NCBI GenBank assembly: GCA_013349405.1 | Contig: DUZS01000002.1 | Span: 179,926 to 243,925, forward strand | Source: Desulfuromonadales bacterium | GTDB taxonomy: Bacteria; Desulfobacterota; Desulfuromonadia; Geobacterales; Pseudopelobacteraceae | Direction of reading: 5' to 3' | DNA: 64,000 nucleotides | Shown: positions 1 to 8,861 of the stretch, one piece after another | Numbering within the stretch: position 1 is the stretch's first letter | How the letters are laid out: each line of letters begins with the position of its first letter | Position numbers and translations under genes: made by a program | The notes under the pieces: generated by a model | The model's database searches: none | Told to the model about the DNA's origin: nothing | The model's input: the letters and a program-made list of their open reading frames with translations, nothing else

Positions 1-139
1 GTGACCGCTCACTTTTTGTGACCTTGACAAGGGAAGAGAGATCATCCGCATACGCAGGAGAACTCATCAGAACCAGGGAAAACAGGATTGTCGAACAGGC
101 CAACAGTTTTCCGAATATGCCGTTCATGGCTACAGACAT
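1..139 (-). CDS. Exported protein, N-terminal part only (runs off the window)
   Basis: The first 46 codons of a gene read leftwards off the window edge. The ATG at 139 has a strong ribosome binding site (AAGGAGGAA, about 7 bases upstream). The translation is a typical Sec signal peptide with hydrophobic core LLACSTILFSLVLM and a probable AYA cleavage site, so the mature protein would begin near DDLSSLVKVTKSER. Nothing of the functional domain is inside the window, so the function is unknown. A terminator-like hairpin at 208-262 separates it from the PEP-CTERM gene upstream, which suggests its own promoter or read-through. Confidence 0.6.
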   Translation of the reverse strand, partial: MSVAMNGIFGKLLACSTILFSLVLMSSPAYADDLSSLVKVTKSERS

Positions 140-207
140 AATTTCCTCCTTATCCTGCGGTTGAAGCCGCCTGTAATATCGGTATTACCTGATTTTTCTT
201 CGGGCAT

Positions 208-262
208 AAAAAAACCGGTTTGCCTTGGTCAGCCATTTCGGTGGCTGCGTCCGGCAATCCGG
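208..262 (-). terminator. Large two-part hairpin with U-tract behind the PEP-CTERM gene
   Basis: Read on the minus strand, CCGG-A-UUGCC pairs with GGCAA-A-CCGG, and an inner AGCCA/UGGCU stem sits beyond an internal loop. Seven U follow directly. This fits a Rho-independent terminator for the gene ending at 390. The large asymmetric internal loop is unusual for a plain terminator. A smaller GNRA-capped hairpin (CCCTGA-GTGA-TCAGGG on the minus strand) lies just after the stop codon near 358-373. Confidence 0.6.
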
Positions 263-389
263 CCAACTTTTTCAGAGGGTACCAATGAAATCAGTTCAGC
301 ATTTCATCATAGAAACAAATCCCCAAATTTCGAAAAAGCTCCGTCGATTTTCCGTCCCCTGATCACTCAGGGTTTGGCGGTCAGTTTTT

Positions 390-1031
390 TTAAACGTGCC
401 TGCGGCGAATAAACACAAGCCCGGTTATACCGGCACCGAGAAGAAGCATGGTCGATGGTTCCGGAACCGGGATGTTTGACTGATTTTCGGTGACATTAAT
501 GTTGCGTACGAGACCTTGTGACGTAAAGGCATCGCCCATATCTTGAAGGATAAAAGAAAGCGTGCCGTCAATGCCCCCAAAACTGGTAATATTCGTGGTG
601 AACCAGTCTCCATATGCACCTATAGTATTCATTGCTGAATCGTACACCCCGTTTTTGTCATAACCGAGGAAATCTATTTGAGGATCAGTAAGGCTGTCGG
701 GAAGAAAACAAGCTTGCAGGAAATTCGGGATATATCCTTGATCAGGATCAATAGGTGGAGGAACCTCTCTCTCAGTTCCATTAATGAAGTTGACATCGAA
801 ACTGAGAGCTGTAACGCCGGTGAAATGTTTTGTGAGGTAAATGGAAGTGACTTTGTTCTCGTAAGGTTGAATCTGAAGGGTTGCAACATCGCTGCTGATG
901 GAAACAGTGCTTAAAGGATCTGCGTCCCAACCGGTAAATGCGCCGCTCGTGATAAGTGTGGCGAACGAACTGCTGACTCCTGCAAGAAAAATCACCGATG
1001 AACAAAAGAAAACCATAATTGACCGTTTCAT
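390..1031 (-). CDS. PEP-CTERM sorting-domain exported protein
   Basis: This 213-residue protein has an N-terminal signal peptide (MKRSIMVFFCSSVIFLAGVS) and a classic C-terminal PEP-CTERM tail: VPEPSTMLLLGAGI, a hydrophobic helix, then RRRHV. In this family the tail is recognised by an exosortase and the protein goes to the cell surface or exopolysaccharide matrix. The central part has no recognisable enzyme motif and looks like a beta-rich surface domain. The ATG at 1031 is chosen because GGAGG lies 8 bases upstream; an upstream in-frame TTG at 1037 has no such site. No exosortase gene is in the window. Confidence 0.8.
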   Translation of the reverse strand: MKRSIMVFFCSSVIFLAGVSSSFATLITSGAFTGWDADPLSTVSISSDVATLQIQPYENKVTSIYLTKHFTGVTALSFDVNFINGTEREVPPPIDPDQGYIPNFLQACFLPDSLTDPQIDFLGYDKNGVYDSAMNTIGAYGDWFTTNITSFGGIDGTLSFILQDMGDAFTSQGLVRNINVTENQSNIPVPEPSTMLLLGAGITGLVFIRRRHV

Positions 1032-1231
1032 ACCCAACCTCCAGAAAATCTGAAATATGCAGCGGGATACCAGCTAATTCTTCGACCAGTTGCGTGCGAA
1101 TTAGTGAATTGATAATGACCATTATAGGTGATTAGAATTTACTGTCTATTGGTGGAAACCCCCAAAATACAATTTTTTTTTGCGGGGAGTAGAAAAAGTG
1201 TTATTGAAGGGGGAAGGGGAAGGGAAGGGGG

Positions 1232-1306
1232 GATAATTCAAATCACGCGCCACCAGTTCTGCACTGATCGCCCAACGGAAAAGTGTGCGGTTTTTGTGGC
1301 ATTACA
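1232..1306 (-). pseudogene. Degraded tail of a LuxR-type response regulator
   Basis: Minus-strand reading with one frameshift gives NATKT / TLFRWAISAELVARDL. This matches the last 25 or so residues of the intact regulator at 4002-4634 ([22 protein letters not shown]). The stop codon is lost and the fragment ends in a purine-rich tract (about 1200-1231); a similar tract follows the intact gene near 3983-4000. It is a third, decayed copy of this regulator's 3' end. The rest of the gene-free stretch 1032-1383 holds the PEP-CTERM leader and no other recognisable signal. Confidence 0.6.
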
Positions 1307-1383
1307 GATTGTATTTTGCTGGAATAACGATATAGTTACAGATGACAAAGCAGCACGAGATGATCACCGAGGGAAATACCAAC

Positions 1384-3948
1384 ATGGACAGCATCAGATC
1401 AAAAATCATCGTCAACGTCCTTATCCTTCTGTTCACTATTATCAGCATCATCGGCATAGAATACGATGATCTCCGCCATCTGGCTGAAATCCAGGGTATT
1501 GGAGTCAAGCGTTCCGCTGACGCTGTAACAGCAGAAATCGGCACCCGGGTCGGCTTGTCACTGCATAACGTCATAACCGGTGCCGTTATTAATCGTGATC
1601 TGGATGCAGTTGCTAAAGAGTGGGCGAACGCCAGGGAGCAGAACCTGAAGCGCCTTGACGACGTGGCCAGAGCCGCTGACACGAAAGAAGAAAAAGAATG
1701 GATCGAAACTGCTACAAACGCGGCCCGGGAAATTATCACCATTTTTGAGACCAGATCAGTGCCGTTACTCAAAACCACCGACGGCATCACTAAAGAGATC
1801 AAAGACCTTGATGCGGCTATTGATACGCAGGTCAAAATTGTCCGGACGATGATGCTGAAAATTAATGAATCGATTGACAGGGAAGCCAAAACAGCTGATG
1901 AGGATTTTGATAGAGCGATCAGGCAGGCAATGGTCAAAGCCTTGATTGTTGGCCTGATCGGTATTCTTCTTCAGGCCGGACTTGCCACCTGGCTGATGCA
2001 AACAATCCTGAAAAAAGACGCCGAACGCAAACAGGCCGGGGAGTTGCTGCGTAATCGTGAGGAGATTTTCTCCCTGTTTATGCAACACTCACCGTTTTAC
2101 ACGTTCATCAAGCAGGTGACTTCTACCGATAATCGTGTTCTTCAGGCGAGTGACAATTTTCAGCAGATGATTGGTATCCGTGGTTCAGAAATGATCGGTA
2201 AAACCATGCCGGAACTGTTCCCTGCAGAGATTGCCGCCAAGATTATAGCTGATGACTGGAGTGTGGTTACACGAGGTGAAACGGAGGAATTCGAGGAAGA
2301 TTTTAACGGCCGCAATTATTTCACCACCAAATACCCTGTTGTCCAGGGTGATAAAACATTTTTGGCAGGCTACACCATCGACATAACCGAGCGCAAACGG
2401 GCGGAAGCAGCATTACTTGAAAGTGAGCTGCGGTTCCGCTCCTTGATGGAGGATATTCCGAGCGTTGCGGCTCAAGGGTATGCGCTCGACGGTACGGTCC
2501 TTTTCTGGAACAGAGCGTCGGAAAGGCTCTACGGCTTCAGCCCGGAAGAAGCGTTGGGAGCAAATCTGCTCGATCTGATTATCCCGGCGGAAATGAGGGA
2601 AGGGGTAGCCGGAGCAATGCAGCAGATGATTGAGAGCGGCGAGGCTATTCCGGCAGGTGAGCTCCTGCTGCAGCGGAAAGACGGTTCGCGTGTGCCGGTA
2701 TTCTCCAGCCATGCTCTGCTCAAGCCAATCGGCAGACAGGCGGAACTCTTTTGTCTGGATATTGATTTGACCGAGCGCAAATGTGCTGAAGAACAGCGCA
2801 TCAACCTTGAGAAACAGCTGCTTCACGCCCAGAAGTTGGAAAGCCTCGGTGTCCTTGCCGGCGGCATCGCCCACGATTTCAACAACATCCTCATGGCTAT
2901 TATGGGCAACGCCGACCTGGCCCTGATGCGGATCAACAAGGAATCACCCGCCGCCGATAATCTGCACCGCATCGTACAGGCTGCAGCGCGAGCCGCCGAC
3001 CTGGCCAAGCAGATGCTCGCGTATTCAGGCAAAGGGAAATTCGTCGTTGAGGACATCAACCTCAACACCCTGCTGGATGAGATGCTGCACATGCTGGAAG
3101 TCTCCATCTCAAAAAAAGCGGTACTGCGTCTCAACCTGCATCAACACCTTCCCACCGTTGAGGCCGACGCCACCCAGATGCGTCAGATCATTATGAATCT
3201 TGTCATTAACGCCTCGGAAGCGATCGGTGAGAAAAGCGGCGTTATTGCCATTACCACCGGCTGCATGGACTGTGACCGGAGTTACCTGAAGGACATTTGG
3301 CTCGATGAAAACATCAGCGAAGGGCTCTACGTCTACCTGGAGATTGCCGACAGCGGTTGCGGCATGGACAAAGAAACCATGGCCAAGCTGTTTGACCCCT
3401 TCTTTACCACCAAATTCACCGGCCGTGGCCTCGGTATGGCCGCCGTGCTCGGCATTGTCCGGGGGCACAAGGGTGCTATCAAGATCTACAGCGAACTAAA
3501 TCGGGGCACCACCTTCAAAATCCTGCTCCCCGCCAGCAGCAGGCCTGCCGAAATATTCAATGGCACACGCCACCATGACGGCTGGAAGGGTGAAGGCACC
3601 GTATTGCTGGTCGATGACGAAGAAACCGTGCGTGGCATCGGAACAGAAATGCTCAAGGAACTTGGCTTTACGGTTATCACCGCTGATGATGGCCGCGAGG
3701 GAGTCGAACAATTCAAACAAAACCCCGACATCAGCTTCATTATCCTGGACCTGACCATGCCGCACATGGACGGAGAACAATGCTTCCGTGAACTGCGGCA
3801 GATCAACCCTGATGTCAAAGTCATACTGTCCAGCGGCTACAACGAGCAGGAAGTCACTCAGAAATTCGTCGGCAAAGGGCTGGCCGGATTTATTCAAAAA
3901 CCATACAAACTGTCAATTCTGGAAGAGGCAATCCGGAAGATATTTTAG
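1384..3948 (+). CDS. Membrane hybrid histidine kinase with two PAS domains and a receiver
   Basis: An 854-residue sensor kinase. Order: TM helix (about 10-27), a periplasmic helical region, a second TM helix (about 185-208), two PAS domains ending in DITERKRAEA and DLTERKCAEE, a HisKA domain with H-box GGIAHDFNN (His about 497), an ATPase domain (NLVINASEAIG, DSGCGMD, GRGLGMAAVLGIVRGH), and a C-terminal receiver with phospho-acceptor Asp about 789 (ILDLTMPHMDG). ATG 1384 is preferred because GAGGGA lies about 9 bases upstream; the frame is open from ATG 1342. It is the only plus-strand kinase in the cluster and faces the regulator at 4002-4634. Its signal is unknown. Confidence 0.9.
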   Translation: MDSIRSKIIVNVLILLFTIISIIGIEYDDLRHLAEIQGIGVKRSADAVTAEIGTRVGLSLHNVITGAVINRDLDAVAKEWANAREQNLKRLDDVARAADTKEEKEWIETATNAAREIITIFETRSVPLLKTTDGITKEIKDLDAAIDTQVKIVRTMMLKINESIDREAKTADEDFDRAIRQAMVKALIVGLIGILLQAGLATWLMQTILKKDAERKQAGELLRNREEIFSLFMQHSPFYTFIKQVTSTDNRVLQASDNFQQMIGIRGSEMIGKTMPELFPAEIAAKIIADDWSVVTRGETEEFEEDFNGRNYFTTKYPVVQGDKTFLAGYTIDITERKRAEAALLESELRFRSLMEDIPSVAAQGYALDGTVLFWNRASERLYGFSPEEALGANLLDLIIPAEMREGVAGAMQQMIESGEAIPAGELLLQRKDGSRVPVFSSHALLKPIGRQAELFCLDIDLTERKCAEEQRINLEKQLLHAQKLESLGVLAGGIAHDFNNILMAIMGNADLALMRINKESPAADNLHRIVQAAARAADLAKQMLAYSGKGKFVVEDINLNTLLDEMLHMLEVSISKKAVLRLNLHQHLPTVEADATQMRQIIMNLVINASEAIGEKSGVIAITTGCMDCDRSYLKDIWLDENISEGLYVYLEIADSGCGMDKETMAKLFDPFFTTKFTGRGLGMAAVLGIVRGHKGAIKIYSELNRGTTFKILLPASSRPAEIFNGTRHHDGWKGEGTVLLVDDEETVRGIGTEMLKELGFTVITADDGREGVEQFKQNPDISFIILDLTMPHMDGEQCFRELRQINPDVKVILSSGYNEQEVTQKFVGKGLAGFIQKPYKLSILEEAIRKIF

Positions 3949-4001
3949 CTGTTGATGCAGCTTTGTCCTGAATCCTGTTGTGTGAAGGGGGGAGGGGAAG
4001 G

Positions 4002-4634
4002 TTATTTCAACTCACGCACAGCAAGTTCGGCAATGATTGCCCAGCGGGCAAGTGTGGCGGCGTTTGTGGCATTCAGTTTTTTCATGATGTTTTCACGGTG
4101 CCGCTCTATGGTCTTCAGGCTGACAAACAGTTGACTGGCGATTTCTTTGGAAGTGCCACCATTGCCCACCAGCATTAAAATCTCCCGCTCCCGCCTGGAG
4201 GTTTTTGTAAGGAGAATGGCCCGTTCCTCCTGAAAAGCAGACGTGTTCAGCTGAGAACGGATCACCGCGTGGCGGCAGATCCGGCTGGAAACGGCTGCAA
4301 GCAGTTCATCGGTGGTAAACGGCTTCGGCAGATAGTCGTCGGCTCCTTCGTTCATGCCCTGGCGGACAGCGGCGCGATCCACCAGGGCGGTAACAAAAAT
4401 AAAGGGTATATCAGCATACGCCCGTTCTTTTCTCACCGCTTCCAATACGGCGTGACCATCCATATCCGGCATCATGATATCGCACAGAATCAGATCCGGC
4501 CGCTTTTTACGCAGCAAGTCAAGACCGGACCGGCCATCTAAAGCGCACCGGACATTGAATCCTTCCTTCTTAAGGAAAAATTCCATATAGAAGCGGCTTG
4601 CTGGATCATCTTCAAGAATAAGAATTGAGTACAT
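4002..4634 (-). CDS. NarL/LuxR-type response regulator (paralogue of 20059-20685)
   Basis: A 210-residue two-domain regulator. The receiver (1-120) has acidic pocket EDD at 8-10, phospho-acceptor D52 in [11 protein letters not shown], and the conserved Lys in YLPKPF. The C-terminal LuxR-type HTH (about 145-205) contains [19 protein letters not shown]. It should bind DNA as a phosphorylation-controlled dimer. The start codon lies 97 bases inside the 3' end of the upstream kinase (4538-6304), so the two are probably co-translated partners. It is strongly similar to the regulator at 20059-20685, so this pair duplicated recently. Target genes are not evident. Confidence 0.9.
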   Translation of the reverse strand: MYSILILEDDPASRFYMEFFLKKEGFNVRCALDGRSGLDLLRKKRPDLILCDIMMPDMDGHAVLEAVRKERAYADIPFIFVTALVDRAAVRQGMNEGADDYLPKPFTTDELLAAVSSRICRHAVIRSQLNTSAFQEERAILLTKTSRREREILMLVGNGGTSKEIASQLFVSLKTIERHRENIMKKLNATNAATLARWAIIAELAVRELK

Positions 4635-6304
4635 AACTCCCCGACCTGTTTCCCCGTCACCACTGTAAACCAGAACGTTGATCCTTGCCCTTCGACACTC
4701 TCAACCCCGATAGTCCCGCCCATCAATGCTGCCAGGCGCTTGCAGATCGACAGCCCCAGACCGGAACCGCCGTAGGTGCGCGTGGTAGTGCCGTTTGCCT
4801 GAGTGAAAGGCTCGAAAATGTACTCCAGCTTGTCGGATGCAATACCGATCCCGCTATCGCTGATGACAAAGCGAAGGGTTGCAGAAAGAGCATCTTCGCT
4901 CACTTTTTCGATCTGCAGCGTTACGCTCCCTTGTGGCGTAAATTTGATGGCGTTGCCGACCAGGTTGATGAGGATCTGCCGCAGTCGTCCTGCATCGCCT
5001 TGCACTAGCGTCGGAACGTCGGCATCAATGGCGGAGGTCAGGCGCACCCCCTTTTCACGTGATTGAAGCGACAAGATGGAGATTGTCTCGGCAATCATCG
5101 ACGGCAGTTCGAAGTCGGCAATCACTATCTCTATCCTGCCCGCTTCTATTTTCGCAAGGTCGAGGATATCGTTCAGCAGAGCTACCAGCTTACTGCCGGA
5201 CTCCATGGCAATTTCTGTGAACTCGCGCTGCTCCGGCGTCAGTTTGGTGTGCCGCAACAGTTGCACCATCCCGAGAATACCATTCATCGGGGTGCGGATT
5301 TCGTGGCTCATGATGGACAAAAACTGACTCTTGGCGATGGTGGCGGATTCGGCGACAGCTTTGGCCTGAAGCAATGCAGCTTCTGCCTGTTTACGTTCGG
5401 TGATGTCGCGGGTGATTCCCAGCAGCGTAATGATTTCTCCCCGCTCATTGCAGAAGGGAACAGCATGAGTTTCAAGCCATACATGGCTGCCTTTAAGGCC
5501 AATGGCCTCAAATTCAAGGATTCCGGGGCTGCCCTTAAAAACCTGCCTGGTCAGTGCGACAAACGCATCCTTGTATGGATCGGTAATCAATGGACAGATA
5601 CTGTGTCCCTTTACCTGCTCAAGTGAGTCAGCCTCTATCATCGCCAATCCGGCCCGGTTCATCATCAACAGGGTGCCGTCGCTATCGAGCATCTTGATGC
5701 ACTCCGGCTCCGTGTCGATGATCGCCTGCAGGAACCGCTCGCTGCTCGCCAGTTTTTCCTCCGCCCGTTTCCGTTCGGATATATCAACCAGGGTAATCCA
5801 GAACTCGCCGCCCGCTGCAGGAGTAGCCTGAACATACGCCCAGAAAGTAGAGCCGTCAGGTCGCTTGAAAAGCATTTCCGCGACCTGCGGCCCGCTCGAT
5901 GTGAAGGCCTGTTGACGGTGCAGATAGAAAAAATCCTGATCGTCCTTACAGAGAAAGCGCTTGATCGGCTGTTTTATCAGTTTGGCTCTGGCAACGCCAA
6001 ACATGTTGGCAGCGGCAAGATTCGCCTCCCGGATCAACCCCGGTTCACCGAACGTCAGATAGCCGATCGGCGCCAGGTCATACAGGTCAAAGTAGCGTGC
6101 CTGTGAAACATCCAGTTCCTCCTGAATGGAGCGCAACTCTTCGTTCTGCATCTCCAGTTGAATCTGATGCACCTGCAGTTCGTGGAGAAGCTGTCTGGTC
6201 TCCTCCGGAGTGGCCGTTTCCGGAAGCAAGGCCCCGCCCGCACTCAAAAATTCTTCGGCACGTCGCCGCATATCATCCGGTGATAGCGGTTGTCTGATTG
6301 TCAT
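4538..6304 (-). CDS. Soluble PAS-PAS histidine kinase
   Basis: This 588-residue kinase has no TM segment, so it is probably cytoplasmic. An N-terminal helical leader ([18 protein letters not shown]) runs into PAS1 (about 70-180) and PAS2 (about 190-305, ending [11 protein letters not shown]). HisKA follows with [10 protein letters not shown] (His 334), then the ATPase domain ([29 protein letters not shown]). There is no receiver. About 35 residues follow the usual family end (STFWFTV) because the frame stays open into the next gene. ATG 6304 overlaps the stop of 6301-8034 as ATGA, with GAGGAG 9 bases upstream. The likely partner is the regulator at 4002-4634. Confidence 0.88.
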   Translation of the reverse strand: MTIRQPLSPDDMRRRAEEFLSAGGALLPETATPEETRQLLHELQVHQIQLEMQNEELRSIQEELDVSQARYFDLYDLAPIGYLTFGEPGLIREANLAAANMFGVARAKLIKQPIKRFLCKDDQDFFYLHRQQAFTSSGPQVAEMLFKRPDGSTFWAYVQATPAAGGEFWITLVDISERKRAEEKLASSERFLQAIIDTEPECIKMLDSDGTLLMMNRAGLAMIEADSLEQVKGHSICPLITDPYKDAFVALTRQVFKGSPGILEFEAIGLKGSHVWLETHAVPFCNERGEIITLLGITRDITERKQAEAALLQAKAVAESATIAKSQFLSIMSHEIRTPMNGILGMVQLLRHTKLTPEQREFTEIAMESGSKLVALLNDILDLAKIEAGRIEIVIADFELPSMIAETISILSLQSREKGVRLTSAIDADVPTLVQGDAGRLRQILINLVGNAIKFTPQGSVTLQIEKVSEDALSATLRFVISDSGIGIASDKLEYIFEPFTQANGTTTRTYGGSGLGLSICKRLAALMGGTIGVESVEGQGSTFWFTVVTGKQVGELCTQFLFLKMIQQAASIWNFSLRRKDSMSGAL

Positions 6305-8034
6305 GAGTGACGTCTCCTCGCGGCCAGAATCACCCGCTCTATCTCCGCAACCAGTATGTCTATCTCTACCGGCTTTGCGATGTAGCCGTCAAATCCATCT
6401 CTCATGAAACGCTCCTGCTCCACCTTCATGGCGTACGCGGTCAGGGCGATAACCGGAATATCCGCTCCGTGAGCAAAATGCCGGATGGCTTTCAACGCCT
6501 CTTCACCGTTCATGACCGGCATCTGGATATCCATCAGCACCAGGTCGAAGGCGGCACTCTGCACTTCAGCCAACACATCTCTGCCGTTTTTCACGCAGGT
6601 AGCCGTATGCCCCAATTTTTCCAGCAGCACCATCATGAACTGAGCATTGACAGGATCATCTTCAGCCACAAGCACCCGCAGTGCCCGTTGGGGTTGATGA
6701 AACACCGGTACGGCTTGCGAGTTCGCCGGAGTTGCAACCTCGAACGGGATCAGCAACTGAAACAGACTGCCATATCCTTCACTGCTTTCAACATGGATAG
6801 ATCCACCCATCAGTTCAACAAGACGCCGACAGAGCGGCAGCCCCAATCCGGCGCCGCCATACGTTCGGGTGTCAACTCCTTCCCCCTGTGTGAACGGTTC
6901 AAATATGAGATCCAGCTTGTCCGGAGAAATGCCGATGCCGCTGTCCTGTACCGTCAGCGACAGGAGAATGGTCGTGCTCTGCTGTTCCTTGACCGTGACC
7001 GTGACAGAGACACTCCCGGAGACCGTGAACTTGACGGCATTGCGCAGCAGATTGAGCAGAATCTGTCTCAGGCGGAGCGGGTCACCGACAAGCGTATCGG
7101 GAACATCAGGGGAGACCGTAACGCTCATGTCAAGGCATTTACCAACCGCCTGCGGGCGCTGTATGTCGACAACCTGGGCAATGCTTGAGCGCAGAGCAAA
7201 TTCGGTCATCTCCAGCATCAATGTACCGTCCACTATCCGGGAGAGTTCGAGAATATCGCTGATCAGCAGCGTCAGGTTTTCGCCGGAGCGCTTAAGTGCG
7301 CCAAGGTACTCCCGCTGCTCTTCGCTCAGTTCCGTCATCGCCATCAGCTGCGTCATACCGAGTATACCGTTCATCGGGGTTCGCAGCTCGTGGCTCATGA
7401 TGGCGAGAAACTGGTTCTTTGCATAGTTGGCGGCTTCGGCAGCGATTTTGGCTTTATTGAGCTGATGGTTGGATTCCAGAAGCTGCTGTTCCACCAGTTT
7501 TCGAGCGGTTATGTCATTCAGGGTAATCCAGCATTCGCCGTTCTGCGCCGGAGTAACCTGCAGATGCGCCCAGAAGAGTTCACCATCGCCCCGCACGAGG
7601 CGCATCTCCCACTCACTGGGTTCGCCTGCTTCGATGCACTGATTGAGGTGCTGGTAGAAGGTGTGCTGCTCCTCCATAGGGAGTATCCGGCTTATCGGCT
7701 CTTTGACAAGCAGACTCCGGACAACACCAAGCATGGTGGCAGCGGCAAGATTGACCTCTTGAATCATCTTTTTTTTGCTCATGGTCAGATACCCGACCGG
7801 CGCCAGATCATACAGATTAAAGTAGCGGGCCTGCGAGACATCCAGCTCCTCATGGGCACGGCGCAGCTCTTCGTTCTGCATCTCCAGCTGTATCTGATGC
7901 ACCCGCAGTTCGTGGAAGAGCTGTATTGTCTCTTCAGGCGAAGTCAATGCCGGCAGCATGGTTTCGCTTGCCCGGAACAGTTCTTCGGCACGCTGGCGGA
8001 GTTCCGGGGGTGATAGTGGTGGGTTGGTTGTCAT
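6301..8034 (-). CDS. Soluble PAS hybrid histidine kinase with receiver
   Basis: This 577-residue kinase shares its leader with the downstream kinase ([18 protein letters not shown]). Order: leader, one PAS (about 65-185, ending NDITARKLVEQ), HisKA with [10 protein letters not shown] (His 215), ATPase domain (NLLRNAVKFT, DSGIGI, GGAGLGLPLCRRL), and a receiver with Asp about 502 ([11 protein letters not shown]). AAGGAGA lies 5 bases before ATG 8034. It lacks an output domain, so the phosphate probably passes on through a phosphorelay or the receiver tunes the kinase. Similar leader and domain sequences mark it as a paralogue of 4538-6304 and of the remnant at 8786-8848. Confidence 0.88.
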   Translation of the reverse strand: MTTNPPLSPPELRQRAEELFRASETMLPALTSPEETIQLFHELRVHQIQLEMQNEELRRAHEELDVSQARYFNLYDLAPVGYLTMSKKKMIQEVNLAAATMLGVVRSLLVKEPISRILPMEEQHTFYQHLNQCIEAGEPSEWEMRLVRGDGELFWAHLQVTPAQNGECWITLNDITARKLVEQQLLESNHQLNKAKIAAEAANYAKNQFLAIMSHELRTPMNGILGMTQLMAMTELSEEQREYLGALKRSGENLTLLISDILELSRIVDGTLMLEMTEFALRSSIAQVVDIQRPQAVGKCLDMSVTVSPDVPDTLVGDPLRLRQILLNLLRNAVKFTVSGSVSVTVTVKEQQSTTILLSLTVQDSGIGISPDKLDLIFEPFTQGEGVDTRTYGGAGLGLPLCRRLVELMGGSIHVESSEGYGSLFQLLIPFEVATPANSQAVPVFHQPQRALRVLVAEDDPVNAQFMMVLLEKLGHTATCVKNGRDVLAEVQSAAFDLVLMDIQMPVMNGEEALKAIRHFAHGADIPVIALTAYAMKVEQERFMRDGFDGYIAKPVEIDILVAEIERVILAARRRHS

Positions 8035-8064
8035 GGGCGTCTCCTTGTTCTACCGGGCTTTTTC

Positions 8065-8093
8065 TTGACACTTATTACTCTATACCGTACATT
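8065..8093 (+). promoter_or_regulatory. Candidate sigma-70 promoter of the toxin-antitoxin cassette
   Basis: TTGACA at 8065-8070 and TACATT at 8088-8093 are separated by 17 bases, about 29 bases before the antitoxin start codon. The -35 is perfect and the -10 is partial. It lies between the divergent kinase start (8034) and the antitoxin. Confidence 0.45.
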
Positions 8094-8121
8094 TGCCACA
8101 TCAGCTGAGAGGGGGTGTACC

Positions 8122-8379
8122 ATGCAGGCGATGACCACATTCGAAAAAAAAATTATGCGCGACATACACGGCCTGCCACCCGCATTTCAGGAAAAGATCG
8201 CAAACCTCGTATATCTGGTGAAAAAAGAATTTGTTCCCGTATCTGTGGCTAAAGACTCGGCAACTGAAGAGTTTTTAGCAGTCTGCGGAAAATGGAAGGA
8301 TACCAGAACAGTCGAGGAGCAGCTTGACGATCTTTATGATTCACGCCGCTCAACTGAACGGACGGAGCATCTGTTTTGA
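8122..8379 (+). CDS. Antitoxin of a VapBC-like module
   Basis: This 85-residue protein lies directly upstream of a PIN-domain toxin and overlaps it by 4 bases (TTGA), the usual arrangement for a type II antitoxin. ATG 8122 is chosen because GAGGGG lies about 7 bases upstream. The N-terminal half is helical (LPPAFQEKIANLVYLVKKEF), recalling small DUF2281-like antitoxins; the acidic C-terminal part (EEQLDDLYDSRR) would wrap the toxin. No AbrB or Phd motif is obvious, so the antitoxin family is uncertain and the call rests mainly on the neighbour. Confidence 0.7.
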   Translation: MQAMTTFEKKIMRDIHGLPPAFQEKIANLVYLVKKEFVPVSVAKDSATEEFLAVCGKWKDTRTVEEQLDDLYDSRRSTERTEHLF

Positions 8380-8789
8380 TATACCTTCTCGACACCAATA
8401 TCTGCGTGTATCTGATTAACGGCAACAAGCAGCTCATGCAAAAGGTACATGAAATTGGCAGCCCTAATCTTGCAGTTTCAAATGCGGTACTCGCCGAGCT
8501 ATACTATGGTGCCTACAATTCAGCCAAGGTCAAATACAATCTCGTCACTATTGAAGCATTCAGCAAGCACCTCACCATATTTCCTGATTCTGTAGAATCC
8601 GCCCGCCTGTTTGGCAGAATCAAGGCCGACCTAAAACTGCAGGGAAGACCTATCGAGGATTTTGACATCCTTGTTGCCTCCATCGCAATTGCAAATAATT
8701 GTATCCTGGTAACACACAATACCAATCATTTTTCCCGGATTTCCGACCTTACTGTAGAGGACTGGCTGACACCAGCCGAAGTTCTCTAA
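8376..8789 (+). CDS. vapC: PIN-domain toxin ribonuclease (VapC family)
   Basis: A 137-residue PIN domain protein. The acidic metal-binding residues of the family are visible: D6 in YLLDTN, E41 in LAELYYG, and D97 in DFDILVAS, followed by VTHNTNHFSRI. VapC toxins are Mg-dependent endoribonucleases that cut tRNA or rRNA and are neutralised by the partner antitoxin. The start is a TTG at 8376 overlapping the antitoxin stop, giving the expected MIYLLDTN beginning. The stop codon falls on the truncated end of a kinase gene (8786-8848), so the cassette appears to have replaced part of that gene. Confidence 0.88.
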   Translation: MIYLLDTNICVYLINGNKQLMQKVHEIGSPNLAVSNAVLAELYYGAYNSAKVKYNLVTIEAFSKHLTIFPDSVESARLFGRIKADLKLQGRPIEDFDILVASIAIANNCILVTHNTNHFSRISDLTVEDWLTPAEVL

Positions 8790-8848
8790 AGCAGTCCTTC
8801 GGCACGCTGACGGAGTTCCTGGGCTGTTTCCGGTTGTTTGGTTGTCAT
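8786..8848 (-). pseudogene. Truncated histidine kinase start (20 codons)
   Basis: On the minus strand an ATG with AAGGGA upstream opens a frame reading MTTKQPETAQELRQRAEGLL and then a stop. It matches the first 20 residues of the kinases at 6301-8034 (MTTNPPLSPPELRQRAEELF) and 4538-6304. Similarity ends at 8786-8790, exactly where the toxin gene stops. This is a remnant of a third tandem kinase paralogue. Confidence 0.7.
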
Positions 8849-8861
8849 GGTGCATCCCTTG

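Noticed and set aside
208..390. Cyclic di-GMP or cGAMP (GEMM) riboswitch on the minus strand
   Set aside because: GGCAAACC and GGACGCAGCC pieces occur but in the reverse order of the GEMM consensus, and the outer stem pairs as a terminator.
1302..1937. Minus-strand frame of 211 codons over the start of the first kinase
   Set aside because: Ser-rich shadow frame antisense to a TM sensor region, with no ribosome site; the real content is the regulator remnant at 1232-1306.
6307..7188. Plus-strand frame of 293 codons inside the kinase at 6301-8034
   Set aside because: Antisense shadow of a clear hybrid kinase with no own signals.
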